Part shown: in pieces, positions 22,480 through 34,209 of the stretch | Position numbering within the stretch: position 1 is the first letter of the stretch | Layout of the letters: each line of letters starts with the position of its first letter | Source: Mesotaenium endlicherianum | Taxonomy: Eukaryota; Streptophyta; Zygnematophyceae; Zygnematales; Mesotaeniaceae | Assembly: GCA_009602735.1 (NCBI GenBank) | Contig: WELA01006130.1 | Location: forward strand, 541,714-605,713 | DNA: 64,000 nt | Reading direction: 5' to 3' | Notes under the pieces: generated by a model | Database searches by the model: none | What the model saw: only the letters and a program-made list of their open reading frames with translations | Told to the model about the DNA's origin: nothing | Position numbers and translations under genes: made by a program

Positions 22480-23200
22480 TGTAATGAATCAGTATACTGG
22501 TCGATATAATATTCATTTAAATAATATACTCAAATAAATTCAGCCTGCTGAACTCTAGTTAACTATCAGTCTGCTGGACTTTATACTTAATATCAGTTTA
22601 ATGACTTGGCCGGAAGTAGCAGCCTGAGGTCACCTTAAGTCAGCTTGCTGACACATTCTTTGACAGCCAGCTGACTTCCGTACTCGGTAGCAGCAAACTG
22701 CCTCGATATGCATCTAAGTGTGGTATGCTAGATGAATGGCCAAATGACATCCCTATGATGGATGGCGATTCGGGATGATGGGAGATGGCGGTGGATTTGG
22801 TTAACCGAGGTCCTACCAACGTGGTTAACTCCCGGGTAGGCGGTGCCATCGCACTGACCGTTGAACAGTAAACTCATTCCATGTACATATGCTAGGCATT
22901 GCTCTCGAGTTCGGCATTCGGAAACGAGGCCAACTCTCTTGTACAGCTTACTAAGAGAGACCTGAATCCAAGGCGAGAAGCCATTGATACGCACTGTCTT
23001 CTAACCTTGCTTATGTATGAGTTTACTGAACTTGCATCATTGATGCAAGTTTACTCGCATTTGACTTACGAGTATTATTCCCTGCTAGTGTATTGTCCTT
23101 TGCCGTTAAACCAGTTAACGGAAATACCATAAAGATTACTTGCTGATATAAAGATCTTTATTAATTGTTAATTGTCTATTTGGTAAGACGATTCATTTCA
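22480..23200 (+). repeat. A2 5' LTR
   Basis: 721 bases; TATAAAGA box near the right end and the 11-base inverted termini of the family. Confidence 0.93.
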
Positions 23201-23234
23201 GTGGTATCGGAGGAGTTATCACAGTCTTCTTTGT

Positions 23235-24713
23235 ATGGTAAGGACAAGGTCTCAAACTAGCAACTCCCGAGACATGACGAACCAGGAGAACAAGAATGTC
23301 AAAAACTAGGCGGAAAGCCATGTAGCGGGAAACCGTACCTATTCGGAAGCAGTAGCAGATACTGCAGCTAGGGAGACTGCAGAGGAGGCAGCTGCTATTG
23401 CCTCAGTCGCAGCTCAGCAAGCTGAGGAGGAGAGAGCCAGGCTAGAAGCTGAACAAGTAGCAAAGGCCGCTGAAGATATACAAAGGAGGGAAGGACAGCC
23501 AGCTGACGAGCGCACTGTTGAAGAACTTATGGCATCAAGGGCCAATGTTCTGAACCCACCTCCTGCCGTACAACTCAATGTACCCCTAGGTCAAATACGT
23601 GACCGGCTGAATGCGGCAGGAATTGCTGCTGCAGGAGAGAGAGGGACTGTTGAGGACACTACTCAGCGAGTAGATGCCAATGCTGCTGCTGCATTTGCTA
23701 ATCTACCACCCCAAAACGTAGACTTGGGAGCATTGTTCGTTCAGATGCAGTCGCAAATGGCGACCATGTATCAGTCCCAGCAGGAGGACAAAAGAATCAT
23801 AATGCCCCTACTGCGGGACAGAGACCAACTGGGGTCTCACACCACTAGTGGTGGTGGCCGAGGGCCTAGTAAGCCCAAGCCGAAACCTCCCCAGGACTAT
23901 GATCCTGAAGGGAACAGAAAATACTACCTGATCAAGTTTCTCGCGGATGTTGAGCAGTGGCTGGAGAACTACCCAGAACTGCAAGATTACGAGAAGGTCA
24001 GGCACACCGGTGCGCTACTGAAAGGCAATGCCGCAGACTGGTGGCTTTACTGGAAGGGAGAGCGTAAGGCTCGGCAACTCGGTGACCCTACGTGGGTAGA
24101 GTTTGTCGAGAAGTTGCATGAGAAGTTTGATGTCATCAACCAGCAGGAGAAAGCTATCTATGCGATGATCTCCCTGACACTGAAGCAGACCACTTCAGTT
24201 GCTGAGTTTGCTCAAAAGTTCCAAGAGAACATGATGAAGCAGCCTGATTTGCCAGAACGGTATAGGATAGCATACTTCAGGTATGGCTTGAAATCCGAGG
24301 TCTCTGGTCATTTTGCTGAGAAAAAGTATGAGAAACTGGCTGACTTGATCCAGGATGCTGACGCCTGGGATCAGCAGCAGTTCAATCACAAGCGCCAGAG
24401 TAACGCTTTGGTGTCTAAGATTGTCAAAAAGCCCCACGGTTCCTACAATGCAGTTGAAGGAGACCAGGCTGAGGATAATCAGGGTGATGAATATGAGTAT
24501 GAGTACAATGCTATTCAGTCTAGAGGTAGAGGTGGTCCCTCTCGAGGTGGCTATGGAAGGGGTGGTGGTAGGACTAAGCCGAGACCAGCCTCACCAAAAT
24601 CTACTTGCTACCATTGTCAGCAGAAAGGCCACTACAGAGAACAGTGTCCAGTCATGCACCTACCCAAGGTCGAGAGAAAAGACCAGCCTTTAAAAGACAG
24701 CAACAGTCAGTAA
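23235..24713 (+). pseudogene. gag: A2 gag
   Basis: Nearly identical to the A1 gag over the open part from 23529: the same coiled coil, capsid domain, Gly/Arg tract and CCHC knuckle [14 protein letters not shown]. Start placed at the MVRTRSQ codon as in A1. The N-terminal part is broken. Confidence 0.85.
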
Positions 24714-24781
24714 TCCAGTCTACTGACTGTGAGGATGCTAGAGATAGTGAGTCGTCACTAGCTGCCCTCGTAGCAGGTATT

Positions 24782-27245
24782 ATGGGTCCTGCTGAACTGG
24801 ATTCACTATGCATGCCTGACAACCAGATAAAGGAGACCATCAGTAATATAGACGTCCAGAGAGTGCACACTCTGGATGCTCTTGTTCCACCTGATGTCCA
24901 ACATTTCTTTGGTAAGTCAGGAGAACAATGCGAAAGTCAGGAAAAGACAGTCCCCCCTATCCTACTGCATCGCGTGATTGCAGGTAGGAAGGTGAGGGCA
25001 TTTGTTGACGGAGAGGCGTCACATACTTTTATCCACAAGGACTTAGTTAAGCGGCTAAGGCTGCCTACTGTCACCCAAGGGAATAGAAAAATATTCCTTG
25101 GAGATGCCTCAAGTATCCCGGGAAGTTATAACCAAGCCTATTGAGGTCCAGTTAGGTTCTGGCATTGCAGTTCTAACTGAAACGCTTACATTTGAGGTAC
25201 TCAACACTGGCTTTTATAATCTCGTGCTAGGCAGGTCCTGGCCTAATAGCCATCAAGCTGAAGTGTGTTGGAGCAGAGGTACAGTTAAAGTGAGAGGAGC
25301 CAGTGATGGGCAGACTGACTTGGCACCCACCAGTGCTCTTCCTCTTGTCCTGTGTGGATGGCAAATGAAGGAAAAGGAGAGGCTTCCAGAAGGATGCAAG
25401 TTGCTGAATGCAATGGAGTTTGTCAAAAGCTGGAACCAGAAGGAGGACAGAATGTTCTGTCTGCTGCTAAGAGAGGTACCTCCTCAACCTGAAGAAGTGG
25501 TTGAGAAAAAGGTAAGCCCTCCGAAGCACCCTACTGCTGCAAAAATTGTTGCTCAGTACACTGATGTATTTAATATGCCACAAGGACTTTCCCTTAAAAG
25601 TAGATCATAGGATTGATCTATTACCTGGGAGTCAGCCACCTTGGCAATGCACTTATGGCTTGTCTTATGTGGAGAGCGAGGAGTTGAAAACACAGATTGC
25701 AGAGCTTGAGGAAAATGGTTATATTTCTCCCAGTAAATCACCTTACGGCGCACCCATCCAATCTGTTAAGAAAAAGGATGGCAGTATGCGGATGTGTGTG
25801 GATTACAGAGCCCTGAACAGAATTACAGTAAAGAACAAGTATGCTTTACCCAGGATCAAGGACTTGCTTGATACCCTGTCTGGTGCTAAGGTGTTCAGTA
25901 AGATAGATCTCAAGAGTGGTTATCATCAAATCAGAATTGCTGAGGGGGATGAACCCAAGACTGCCTTCCGCACACGTTATGGACACTATGAGTTCAACGT
26001 GATGCCATTTGGACTGACTAATGCTCCTGCTACCTTCATGGGTGCTATGAATGACATTTTCAGACCTTATTTGGATAAGTTTTTGCAAGTTTTCCTAGAT
26101 GATATTTTAATTTTCTCTGAAGATGAAACTCAGCACGCTGAACACTTAAAGACAGTCCTGGACACTCTAAGAACGAATCACTTATATGCTAAAATGAGCA
26201 AGTGTGATTTCTTTAAGGAAAGTATTGAATTTTTATGCCACGTTGTCAGTAAAGAGGGCATCAGTGTGGATCCTAAGAAAGTCCAGACCATAAGGGACTG
26301 GCCAGTACCTCAGTCTGTCTCTGAAGTTAGATCCTTCCTCGGGTTGGCTAACTACTATAGGAGATTTATTGAGAATTATTCCATAAAGGCCAGTAAACTG
26401 ACTGACCTTACTAAGAAAGACATCGGGTATGTGTGGGGGGAAGAGCAGCAGGCTGCCTTCCAGACCCTTAAAGATGCCCTTTGTTCTGCCCCAGTGCTAG
26501 CCGTGTATGACCCCAGCAAACCGGTGCAGGTGGTTACTGATGCCTCTGACTTTGCCATGGGTGCTATTTTGTTGCAGCCTGCTGACAAAACCACAAAGGA
26601 TGGTAAGGTACGGCAGGAGTGGCATCCTGTACATTCAGTTACATTCCGGTCTCCCTCCAATTAACTCAGGAGTTTGCTGACACCCTGTCAGAAGTCCAAC
26701 GAAACTTGCACAAGGCCCAAGAAAACCAACAAAACTACGCTAATCAACACCGTCGGGAACTGACATTTTCCAAGGGGGATTTAGTCAAACTGCATTCTCA
26801 GCACCTGTACCTTCCTTGTGTGGTCAAGAAAAAGATTGGCCCTGTCTTGGTCGGTCCATATTCGGTGGTCCGACGTGTCGGTCAGAATGCTTACAAACTG
26901 AACATGTCAGCTGACTATAAGGGTCACCACGTCTTTAATGTCTCCTTCCTGGAACCATATATCAAAGGTGATACACTGTTCACAGGTCGGTTACCTGTCC
27001 AACCGGGACCGGTCCCCGCTGTCCGGGACGGCGATCCTGAGGAATATGAGGTTGATGAGATTTTTGACGCTCGCTCGGTCCGTCGATCGTCTACATATGT
27101 CATGAAGTACCTCATCCGATGGAAGGGTTACGAAGCCTCTGGGGACACTTGGAAATTTAAAGATCAGCTGACCCATGCCAAAGGGGCGTTGATACGGCTC
27201 ACTTTCGGGCGGCTGGGGCACCTCCCTAACAGTCATTTCAGTTGA
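24782..27245 (+). pseudogene. pol: A2 pol
   Basis: Protease, reverse transcriptase ([11 protein letters not shown]), the start of RNase H and the C-terminal part with chromodomain ([27 protein letters not shown]) are recognisable and near-identical to A1. The product would be much shorter than the A1 Pol. Broken in several places. Confidence 0.85.
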
Positions 27246-27550
27246 CACGAGAAGGTGACAGGAGGTCCTGTCTCCATATAAGTTGGAGGGAGATGTGATA
27301 GTTAGTGATTGTTGTGACAGGCAGCCCACCTTTAAATTTAAGTTGGAGGGAGTGGTAGTCTCTGATCACCATATTACCCACTCAACCTGCGCTCACACTC
27401 ACTTGCTCTCCAAAAAAATTCCTTATAGTCGCTCACACCAGGTATTCCACTCTAGGAACTCTCCCGATCGCGTCCCTCTTCATCAAGGGCACTTTGTAGC
27501 GGTAAAATATCATGACTTCACTAACTGCATTGTGGTTATGATTGAGCAGG

Positions 27551-29226
27551 ATGACTCAAAAGTCGGAACTCAAGAGGAAGCGAAGGGCGGAAGAGGCACA
27601 TGCAGAATACTTGCAATTCCGTGGAGACATCGAATCATCTTCCATCACTGCTCGGGAATCACAACGACTCCAACAACAGCGGGAGGCACAGAAGAAGAAG
27701 GAGGAGGAACAGGCCAGACTGAGGCAGGAAGAAATAGACAGAAAAGCTGCAGAGGAGGCTAAGAAAGCAGAGGAGGAGAGGCAAGCTGAGGAGAAGCGGA
27801 AGCAGCAGGCTGAAGAAGGAGAACAGAGGAGAATTAGCAGCTACCGCTACACGGTGCTGGGCAAGGGCTTTGATCTACTGGAGGAGGCCTTCAAGTATGC
27901 CCAGAGAAGTCGCAGTAAGTCGCAGAATGAAATCCTCCAGAAGGAAGGGGAGACATCCAAAAACTTTGACAAGTATATAGAGGTCGGCACAGGGCTCCTC
28001 CTCTACCACGATTACGCCAGGATGGTAGGATATACCATCGGAGAGGCCAAGGCAATGGCCCAGGTGAACGAAGCAGGAGCTGTCTCGATTCCTGGTATCT
28101 GGGGGACAGATAGGGTCATCAGGATGATCCCCATGGACGCGGACAGCTTCAAGGACTCAACACCCCACAACAGGTTCAAGGCCATGTACAATGAGGTGGA
28201 GAGGAGGAGCTGGGAATTCTTGGCCAGAGAAACCAGTCAGCTGGACTTTGCAGAGCACTGGTACCCTTGNAGCACTGGTACCCTTGTACTATCAAAAAGA
28301 CAGACGCTGCCTTCTTCCAAAAGCCCACTGATTGGCGATGGATGACCATCAACATGACGGACCAGCAGAATGACAGGGCGACGGATGAGGACTTCCTGAC
28401 AAACCTAAACGGGAACATAGTATTGCCCCCTCACATTGCGGCTTGGGATCCAAGATTGGATGGAGTCAGAGACTGCATGAGCCAAAAGATGCAGGGGGAC
28501 AGAAGCAGGGCCCGAGAGTCATTCTCTAAAGGGAAGCACGCTTATGTCAAATGGGCAAGTAAGCAGGGGGAAAAGGACCTCTATGCGGTCCGGACTCAGC
28601 AGCCCCCACCAGCACCCAAAAGGGGAAGGTCAGTAGGATATTCTTTTTCTCGGGAGGAGCTGGAGCAGCGGACAGAGGAGACCCCAGAAGTCTCATAGGG
28701 ACCCGGGGACGGCGAGGAGGCGGAGTCGCAGGAAGACGAGGAGGAAGGCGAGGAGAAGGACACTAGCCCCGCCGTGATCCTGACACCTGCCACATCCCCT
28801 GTAAGGGAGAAGACGGGGTGGGCCCCGCAGCAACTCGCTCAAGAGGAGGATATCACTTGGCTCGGGACTGCCAGAAGACAGAGCCCATCTCCAGGCAAGG
28901 AGACCCAGTCAGACAGGGCAGACAGGAGGGCTGCTCGGGAGATAGCCAGAGGCCTGCCAGCATCTCCCTCGCAGAGAGGGCATGTACCCTTGGCTCATGT
29001 CATGCAACATCCTTCCGGGATGCCGGTATACGTACCTGTCAGTTTGAGGGCTGCCCAGGAGAAGGCTGCCTCCCTTCAGACTGTGCAGGAGGAAACAGCC
29101 CAGTTACTGCGTTCTCCGCCGGGTCCTTACACGGAACCCCCTTCTCTAACAGGCTTCAAAAGACCCCAAGACAGGAGGAGGTCTGGCTCCCCTGAGCATA
29201 GGGCCTCAGGGACATCTCCCTCCTGA
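27551..29226 (+). pseudogene. A2 ORF3, large extra gene between pol and 3' LTR
   Basis: From MTQKSELKRKRRAEEAHAEY: an N-terminal coiled coil of about 95 residues rich in Glu/Lys/Gln, then a globular-looking part (SSYRYTVLGKGFDLLEEAF, IWGTDRVIRMIPMDADSFK, WMTINMTDQQNDRATDEDF), then an acidic and a Pro/Ser/Arg-rich tail to about 29226. No signal peptide or membrane segment is seen, so an envelope is unlikely. I do not recognise the domain. Start chosen by position next to the candidate splice site, as in A1. A single N lies at 28270, and the frame is not whole. Confidence 0.65.
28270..28270. other. Single N between duplicated bases
   Basis: GCACTGGTACCCTTG stands on the left of the N and is repeated directly on its right, so this is very likely an unmerged contig overlap inside A2 ORF3. 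Confidence 0.8.
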
Positions 29227-29311
29227 GGGCAGCAGGCTGGAAATGAGAGGGACAGCACGCTGTTATCAGTGATAGTGTTGTCGAGACGACAACATGATAA
29301 GTTGGAGGGAT

Positions 29312-30032
29312 TGTAATGAATCAGTATACTGGTCGATATAATATTCATTTAAATAATATAGTCAAATAAGTTCAGCCTGCTGAACTCTAGTTAACTATCA
29401 GTTTGCTGGACTTTATACTTAATATCAGTTTAATGACTTGGCCGGAAGTAGCAGGCTGAGGTCACCTTAAGTCAGCTTGCTGACACATTCTTTGACAGCC
29501 AGCTGACTTCCGTACTCGGTAGCAGCGAACTGCCTCAATATGCATCTAAGTGTGGTATGCTAGATGAATGGCCAGATGACATCCCTATGATGGATGGCGA
29601 TTCGGGATGATGGGAGATGGCGGTGGATTTGGTTAACCGAGGTCCTACCAACGTGGTTAACTCCCGGGTAGGCGGTGCCATCGCACTGACCGTTGAACAG
29701 TAAACTCATTCCATGTACATATGCTAGGCATTGCTCTCGAGTTCGGCATTCGGAGACGAGGCCAACTCTCTTGTACAGCTTACCGAGAGAGATCTGAATC
29801 CAAGGCGAGAAGCCATTGATACGCACTGTCTTCTAACCTTGCTTATGTATGAGTTTAGTGAACTTGCATCATTGATGCGAGTTTACTCGCATTTGACTTA
29901 CGAGTATTATTTCCTGCTAGTGTATTGTCCTTTGCCGTTCAACCAGTTAACGGAAATACCACAAAGATTACTTGTTGATATAAAGATCTTTATTAATTGT
30001 TAATCGTGTATTTGGTAAGACGATTCATTTCA
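29312..30032 (+). repeat. A2 3' LTR
   Basis: 721 bases, paired with 22480-23200. Preceded by the polypurine tract GTTGGAGGGA at 29301-29310. Confidence 0.93.
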
Positions 30033-30249
30033 CACAGTGCCCTAGTGGAAGCGTAGTGACTCACGAGGAAAAGAACTAGTTGCAATCATACTAAACAGTG
30101 CAGCGGTGTATCACTAAGAAAGCTTAGGAAAATTACTCAACATTTTGAGTAGCAAGAAACTGCCCCCAAATGGTGTAGGATGAAAGGCCTTGTCATTACA
30201 AACCCGTGGAAATTTACAGAAGTGATAACTTCTGAGCTACCGATACCAC

Positions 30250-30681
30250 TGTAGTGAAACAGATAGATAAAGTACTTAGTAAAACAGAATACTTTATCTA
30301 TTTAAGACAAGGATCTTTGAACACAAGTGGTAGCTTCTTGAAAGAGAGATGGCTTCTTGAAAGTTAATATATTTCTGGATTTTGGCAAGTACAAGAGTGA
30401 TTCTGGAATGTCTTTCTATGTTCTAGCTCTTGTTTATATACTTGCTACATAAGTAATTTCTAGGAAGGTGTATGTTGATGTGTTGGCACCCAACACATCC
30501 CAAAACTTGCCACCTCTTTCTAGAATAATGTACACATGTCCTTTTGACCTAAAAATGGCACATTTGACTTTTGCCACATGGAGTTCTTCTAGGTCTTTCC
30601 TCTAACTTCGAAAATGCCTTGGAAGGTTCAAAGGACATGAACCAAGTTACTAGAGTACCTATTCACACTTGACTCCACACA
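30250..30681 (-). repeat. LTR of unknown family, with primer site
   Basis: Read on the minus strand, a stretch starting TGTGTGGAGTC and ending CACTACA is followed by TGGTATCGGTAGC and then GTTATCAC, closely like the primer site and leader of family A. This fits a 5' LTR of about 432 bases whose interior is lost, since B LTR sequence lies directly to its left. The LTR itself does not match another in the window, so its left edge in the minus sense is a guess. Confidence 0.4.
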
Positions 30682-31846
30682 ATACTACTCCAAATATATT
30701 TGAAAACATTAAAATATATGCAAACTATTATATAATAACTCAAATCACTACAGAGGCAAAGCACGGAATCTCCTGTCAAAAAGTCTTTGTAGTCCATGGT
30801 GGTATGGCTTACTTGGCTGCAGGAGGTTTTCATCATAACTCTGTCCTGGAGCTGCTGGTTGCCAGTCCCACACATCTTCCTCTTCTTCATCCTCCTCTTC
30901 TGGAGTCTCCTCTTGCATGCTCACAGCAACAGGGATGGGGTCCTCCTCCTCCTCCTTGGATGCAAAGCTATCTTCCTGGCTATTAAAAGCATCAAAGTCT
31001 GTGTCTAACTGCAAACATGGACTCTTCTCTTTCCTGCTAATCTGCCTTGCTTGAGTCATAAACTTACTTCTAAATGCAGGTGTTGTTATGTTCCTGGTGC
31101 CGGGAGGTCTTCCTCTCTATCTAGCAAGCTCGAAGGTAGTGTTGGACTGACTGTTTTTAAGGTCCTGCAGGATAGGTGTCTCTAAAATGGCACTCTGTGT
31201 CAACCTGAACAAGGTCTGACTGTCAGGTTGAGAATTCGGCTCATAGACTTCCCTTTTCCGCTTGTAGACACCTACAGAGACCATCTCAAATTTATGTTTA
31301 TGGTACCTAAGGGAATCCTCTACCAGAGCTTGAGTATATTTGGATATGATCTTGTCATATGCAAATAATACTACAAGATAAGGCTCTTGCCTCTCTAACC
31401 CTCGCACCGCTGCTTCACATCTTTTATCAAGTACATCTCCTCACATTCATCACCAAATCACTTGAATGCCCATAGGCTACCGTAGCTTATGGCCAGCACA
31501 AGGTTTCTAGACCCTACAAGAGCGTCGCAAGAAGTTGCAGCGTTATCCATGGCAAAATTAAGAAGGTTAATAAGGAAGAAGGGTGCTATTTTGAAGCGAA
31601 AAAAGAGTCTTTCTGCTCGATGAAACATAAGTTTAGCATGTACGAATTAGACCCCCTTATGCGCGCGTTTTGTCGGATTGACCTCGGAATTTAATCACAG
31701 TGTCATTGTGACATAGCCCTTCGTTTAAGACAATTTTCAACTACAGCACATCACTATTGAGTATGTTAGAGCATGCACTAGGGCGGCAAGTGGTTGGGCA
31801 ATAATATGTCATATAGGCCACATATGTCCCTCCGATCCATCTAGTG
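30682..31846 (-). pseudogene. P1: piggyBac-type transposase, N-terminal part
   Basis: The right end CCATCTAGTG (31837-31846) is the inverted form of CACTAGATGG, the P3 end, and is followed by TGAA and then family A LTR sequence which elsewhere reads TTAA at this point. Inside, the minus strand encodes MDNAATSCDALVGSRNLVLA, matching P3 MDASECSLDALLEAKILVPI, then an acidic linker with WDWQPAAPG (P3: WDWKEPARG) and FDRRFRALPL (P3: PDRRFIALRP). The catalytic domain is absent, and the frame has stops and shifts between these blocks. The left end was not found. Confidence 0.55.
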
Positions 31847-33600
31847 TGAACTCCCGAGTAGGCGGTGCCATTGCACTTACCATTGAACAGCAAATTCATT
31901 CCATGTACATATGCTAGGTATTGCCATCAAGCTTGGCATTTAGAAACGAGGTCAACTCTCTGTACAAATTAGTGAGAAAACATCGGAATCCAAGGCTACA
32001 AGCCGTTACACGAACTGCTAACTAATCTTGCTTATGTATGAGTGAATTGATTGCATGATTGATGCTCGTTACGTGCATTTGACTTATGAATATTGCTTGC
32101 GCTACTTGTGTGGTCTTTTGCTGATTAATAAGTTAACCAAAAGATACCATAAAGATAATTTGTTGATATAAAGATATCCTAGCAATTCTTAATCGCTTAT
32201 TGGTAAGTTATTCATTTCAGTAGTATCGGAGCTCTTATCACAATTTTGAAATGGTAGCAGAGACCAAGTCTCAAACTAGCAACTTTTGAAATATGGAGGG
32301 TGAGAACAATGATAATATAGAAGGTCAGGCGGAGAGCCAGGTAGTTGGACCTCGCTCTTACGCTAAAGCTTTAGCAGATATAGCAACTAGAGAAGCCGCG
32401 GAAGAAGCGGTAGCTATTGCTGCAGCAGCAGCCCAACAGGCTGAAGAAGATTGTATCAGAGTAAAAGTTGAACGTTTAGCCAAAGGAGAGGAAGACACAG
32501 ATGCAGAAAGACGTCGTTGGGAAGATGCGAGGACGGTGGAGGTGCTGATGACAGAAAGGGCATTTGTTTTGAAACCACCTCCAGCTGCAAATGCTGATGT
32601 ACCTCTTTCACAGATTTGTAGGCAATTGAGTGGAGCGGGGATTGCTAATGCAGCAGCAATAGGAAATGTCAAAGCCACTGCTCAATAAATCAATGCTGTT
32701 GCTGCTGCTATGGCTGCATTGCCACCTCAGAATGTTGATCGTGGTGCATTATTTGTTCAAGTGCAATCACAGATGACCATGATGAATCAGTACCAGCAGG
32801 AGGATAAGAGAATCATGATGGCAATGTTGCGTGACAAGGACCAACTGGGTTATCACACTACTGGTGGTGGCAAAAGACCTTGTAGGCCAGAGCCAAAAGC
32901 GCCTCGGGACTATGACCCTGAAGGAAACAAGAAGTATCATCTGATCAAATTTCTTGGTGATGTTGAGTAGTGGTTGAAGAAAAATCTATATCTGTATGTC
33001 TCTGAAAAAAACAGGCACACTGGTGCTTTGCTGAAAGCCAGCAGACTGGTGGCTCTTCTGGAAGGAAGTGAGAAAAGCTGGCCAACTCAGCGACCCCACG
33101 TGGGAAGAGTTTGTTAAGATATTGCATGAGAAATTTGATGTAATCAATCAACAAGCGAAAGCTATATGTGCAATCGTCTCCTTCATACTGAAGCAAATCA
33201 CTTCAGTTGCCGAGTATGCTCAAAATTCTCAGGAGAACATGGTAAAACAACCTATCTTGTTGGAGCTGTATACGCAAGCATGTTTTAGGTAAGGCTTGAA
33301 ATCTGAGGTTTCAAGTCATTCTGCTGAGAACAAGTATGAGAAGCTGGCAATGATCCGAGATACTAATGCTTGGGATCAGCAGCAGTTTGATCACAAGCGC
33401 AAGAGTAGTGCTTTGGTGGCTATGATTGTCAACAAGCCACGTGGTTCCTACAATGCAATTGAAGGAGATCAGGCTGAGGATAATCAGATGGATGAGCAGG
33501 AATCTTACGATTATGAGTATAATGCTATGCAGTCTAAGGGGGAGAGGTGGGTACTCGCGAGGAGGCTTTGGAAGAGGGGCACCTCAAGATAGACGGTCCT
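31847..33600 (+). mobile_element. gag: A-family piece: LTR end, primer site and gag
   Basis: 31851-32219 follows the right half of the A LTR and ends ATTCATTTCA. The primer site TAGTATCGGAGC follows at 32221. A diverged gag starts near 32250 (QAESQVVGPRSYAKALADIA, PPQNVDRGALFVQVQSQM, WDQQQFDHKRKSSALV). An older, separate subfamily from A1 and A2, broken. It ends where H begins. Confidence 0.8.
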
Positions 33601-34209
33601 CTTACAGTTGTTAGAGGAGGTGGAGACTGAGTCCTCTAATTTCCTACTGATCTCGTTGGGTCACTCGCCAAGATTGCACTGGCGTTCTCTGGTCTCTTCC
33701 CTAGGGATCTTCAAGTCCAAAGTTCTATTCTTTCTTGGTGATGGGCTTGACACGGGTGGATCTACCTCCGAGCTACTGCTTTTATCCTCACGTTGCCATG
33801 AGCCTGTATTGTTGCTCCATACCCTGCTCCCATTTTCATTTTGCAATAAAATTGGTTCTGGAGTTACATCTTGTACTGGTGTCTGCTGCTGAACAAGTGC
33901 AGTTTGCACTGGAGTTTGTTGCTGAGTAAGTGCAATTTCCCTCACCAAGGTCCGATGTTGAGCAGGTGGAGTTTCCCTCACCGGTATTTGCTGCTGAGCT
34001 AGTGCAATTCCCTCACCGGGGTCTGCTCGCTTTCTCTGCCACCCTTGGCTTCCTGACTAGAGTTCGTATAACTCTTACTACTCCAATCATTGTATTCTGG
34101 GGCCACGTTCTTTCCAAACGCCGATATATGTTTCTCAACGATCTCCATCTTGCCAAGTGCACTTTCCCTTCTCCTGCTTGAAGTGGCAGTGGCGGCGGGA
34201 TGGATTCTG

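Larger units (their letters stand above)
22480..30032 (+). mobile_element. A2: Ty3/gypsy chromovirus with both LTRs
   Basis: Two 721-base LTRs (22480-23200 and 29312-30032) run TGTAATGAATC to GATTCATTTCA and differ by eye at about 20 positions, near 3 percent. Five-base flanks are CAGAG and CACAG. A primer site (TGGTATCGGAGG at 23202) and a polypurine tract before the right LTR (GTTGGAGGGA, 29301-29310) are present. Gag, pol parts with chromodomain and ORF3 follow in order. The interior is broken and pol is shorter than in A1. Confidence 0.93.
22467..30225 (-). mobile_element. B-family LTR end piece, split by A2
   Basis: 22467-22479 and 30038-30225 together follow about 200 bases of the B LTR end (GAAAGGGGCAGAG, then TGCCCTAGTGGAAGCG onward). 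A2 sits between with flanks CAGAG and CACAG. Sequence similarity to B stops near 30225. Confidence 0.8.

Noticed and set aside
27551-29226. Envelope gene in family A
   Set aside because: Position fits, but no signal peptide, membrane segment or cysteine pattern is visible, and the N-terminus is a charged coiled coil.
33850-33960. CRISPR-like or tandem repeat from the repeated GTTGCTGAG/GTGCA phrases
   Set aside because: The repeats are short, irregular and in frame with a Gln/Pro-rich linker on the minus strand.
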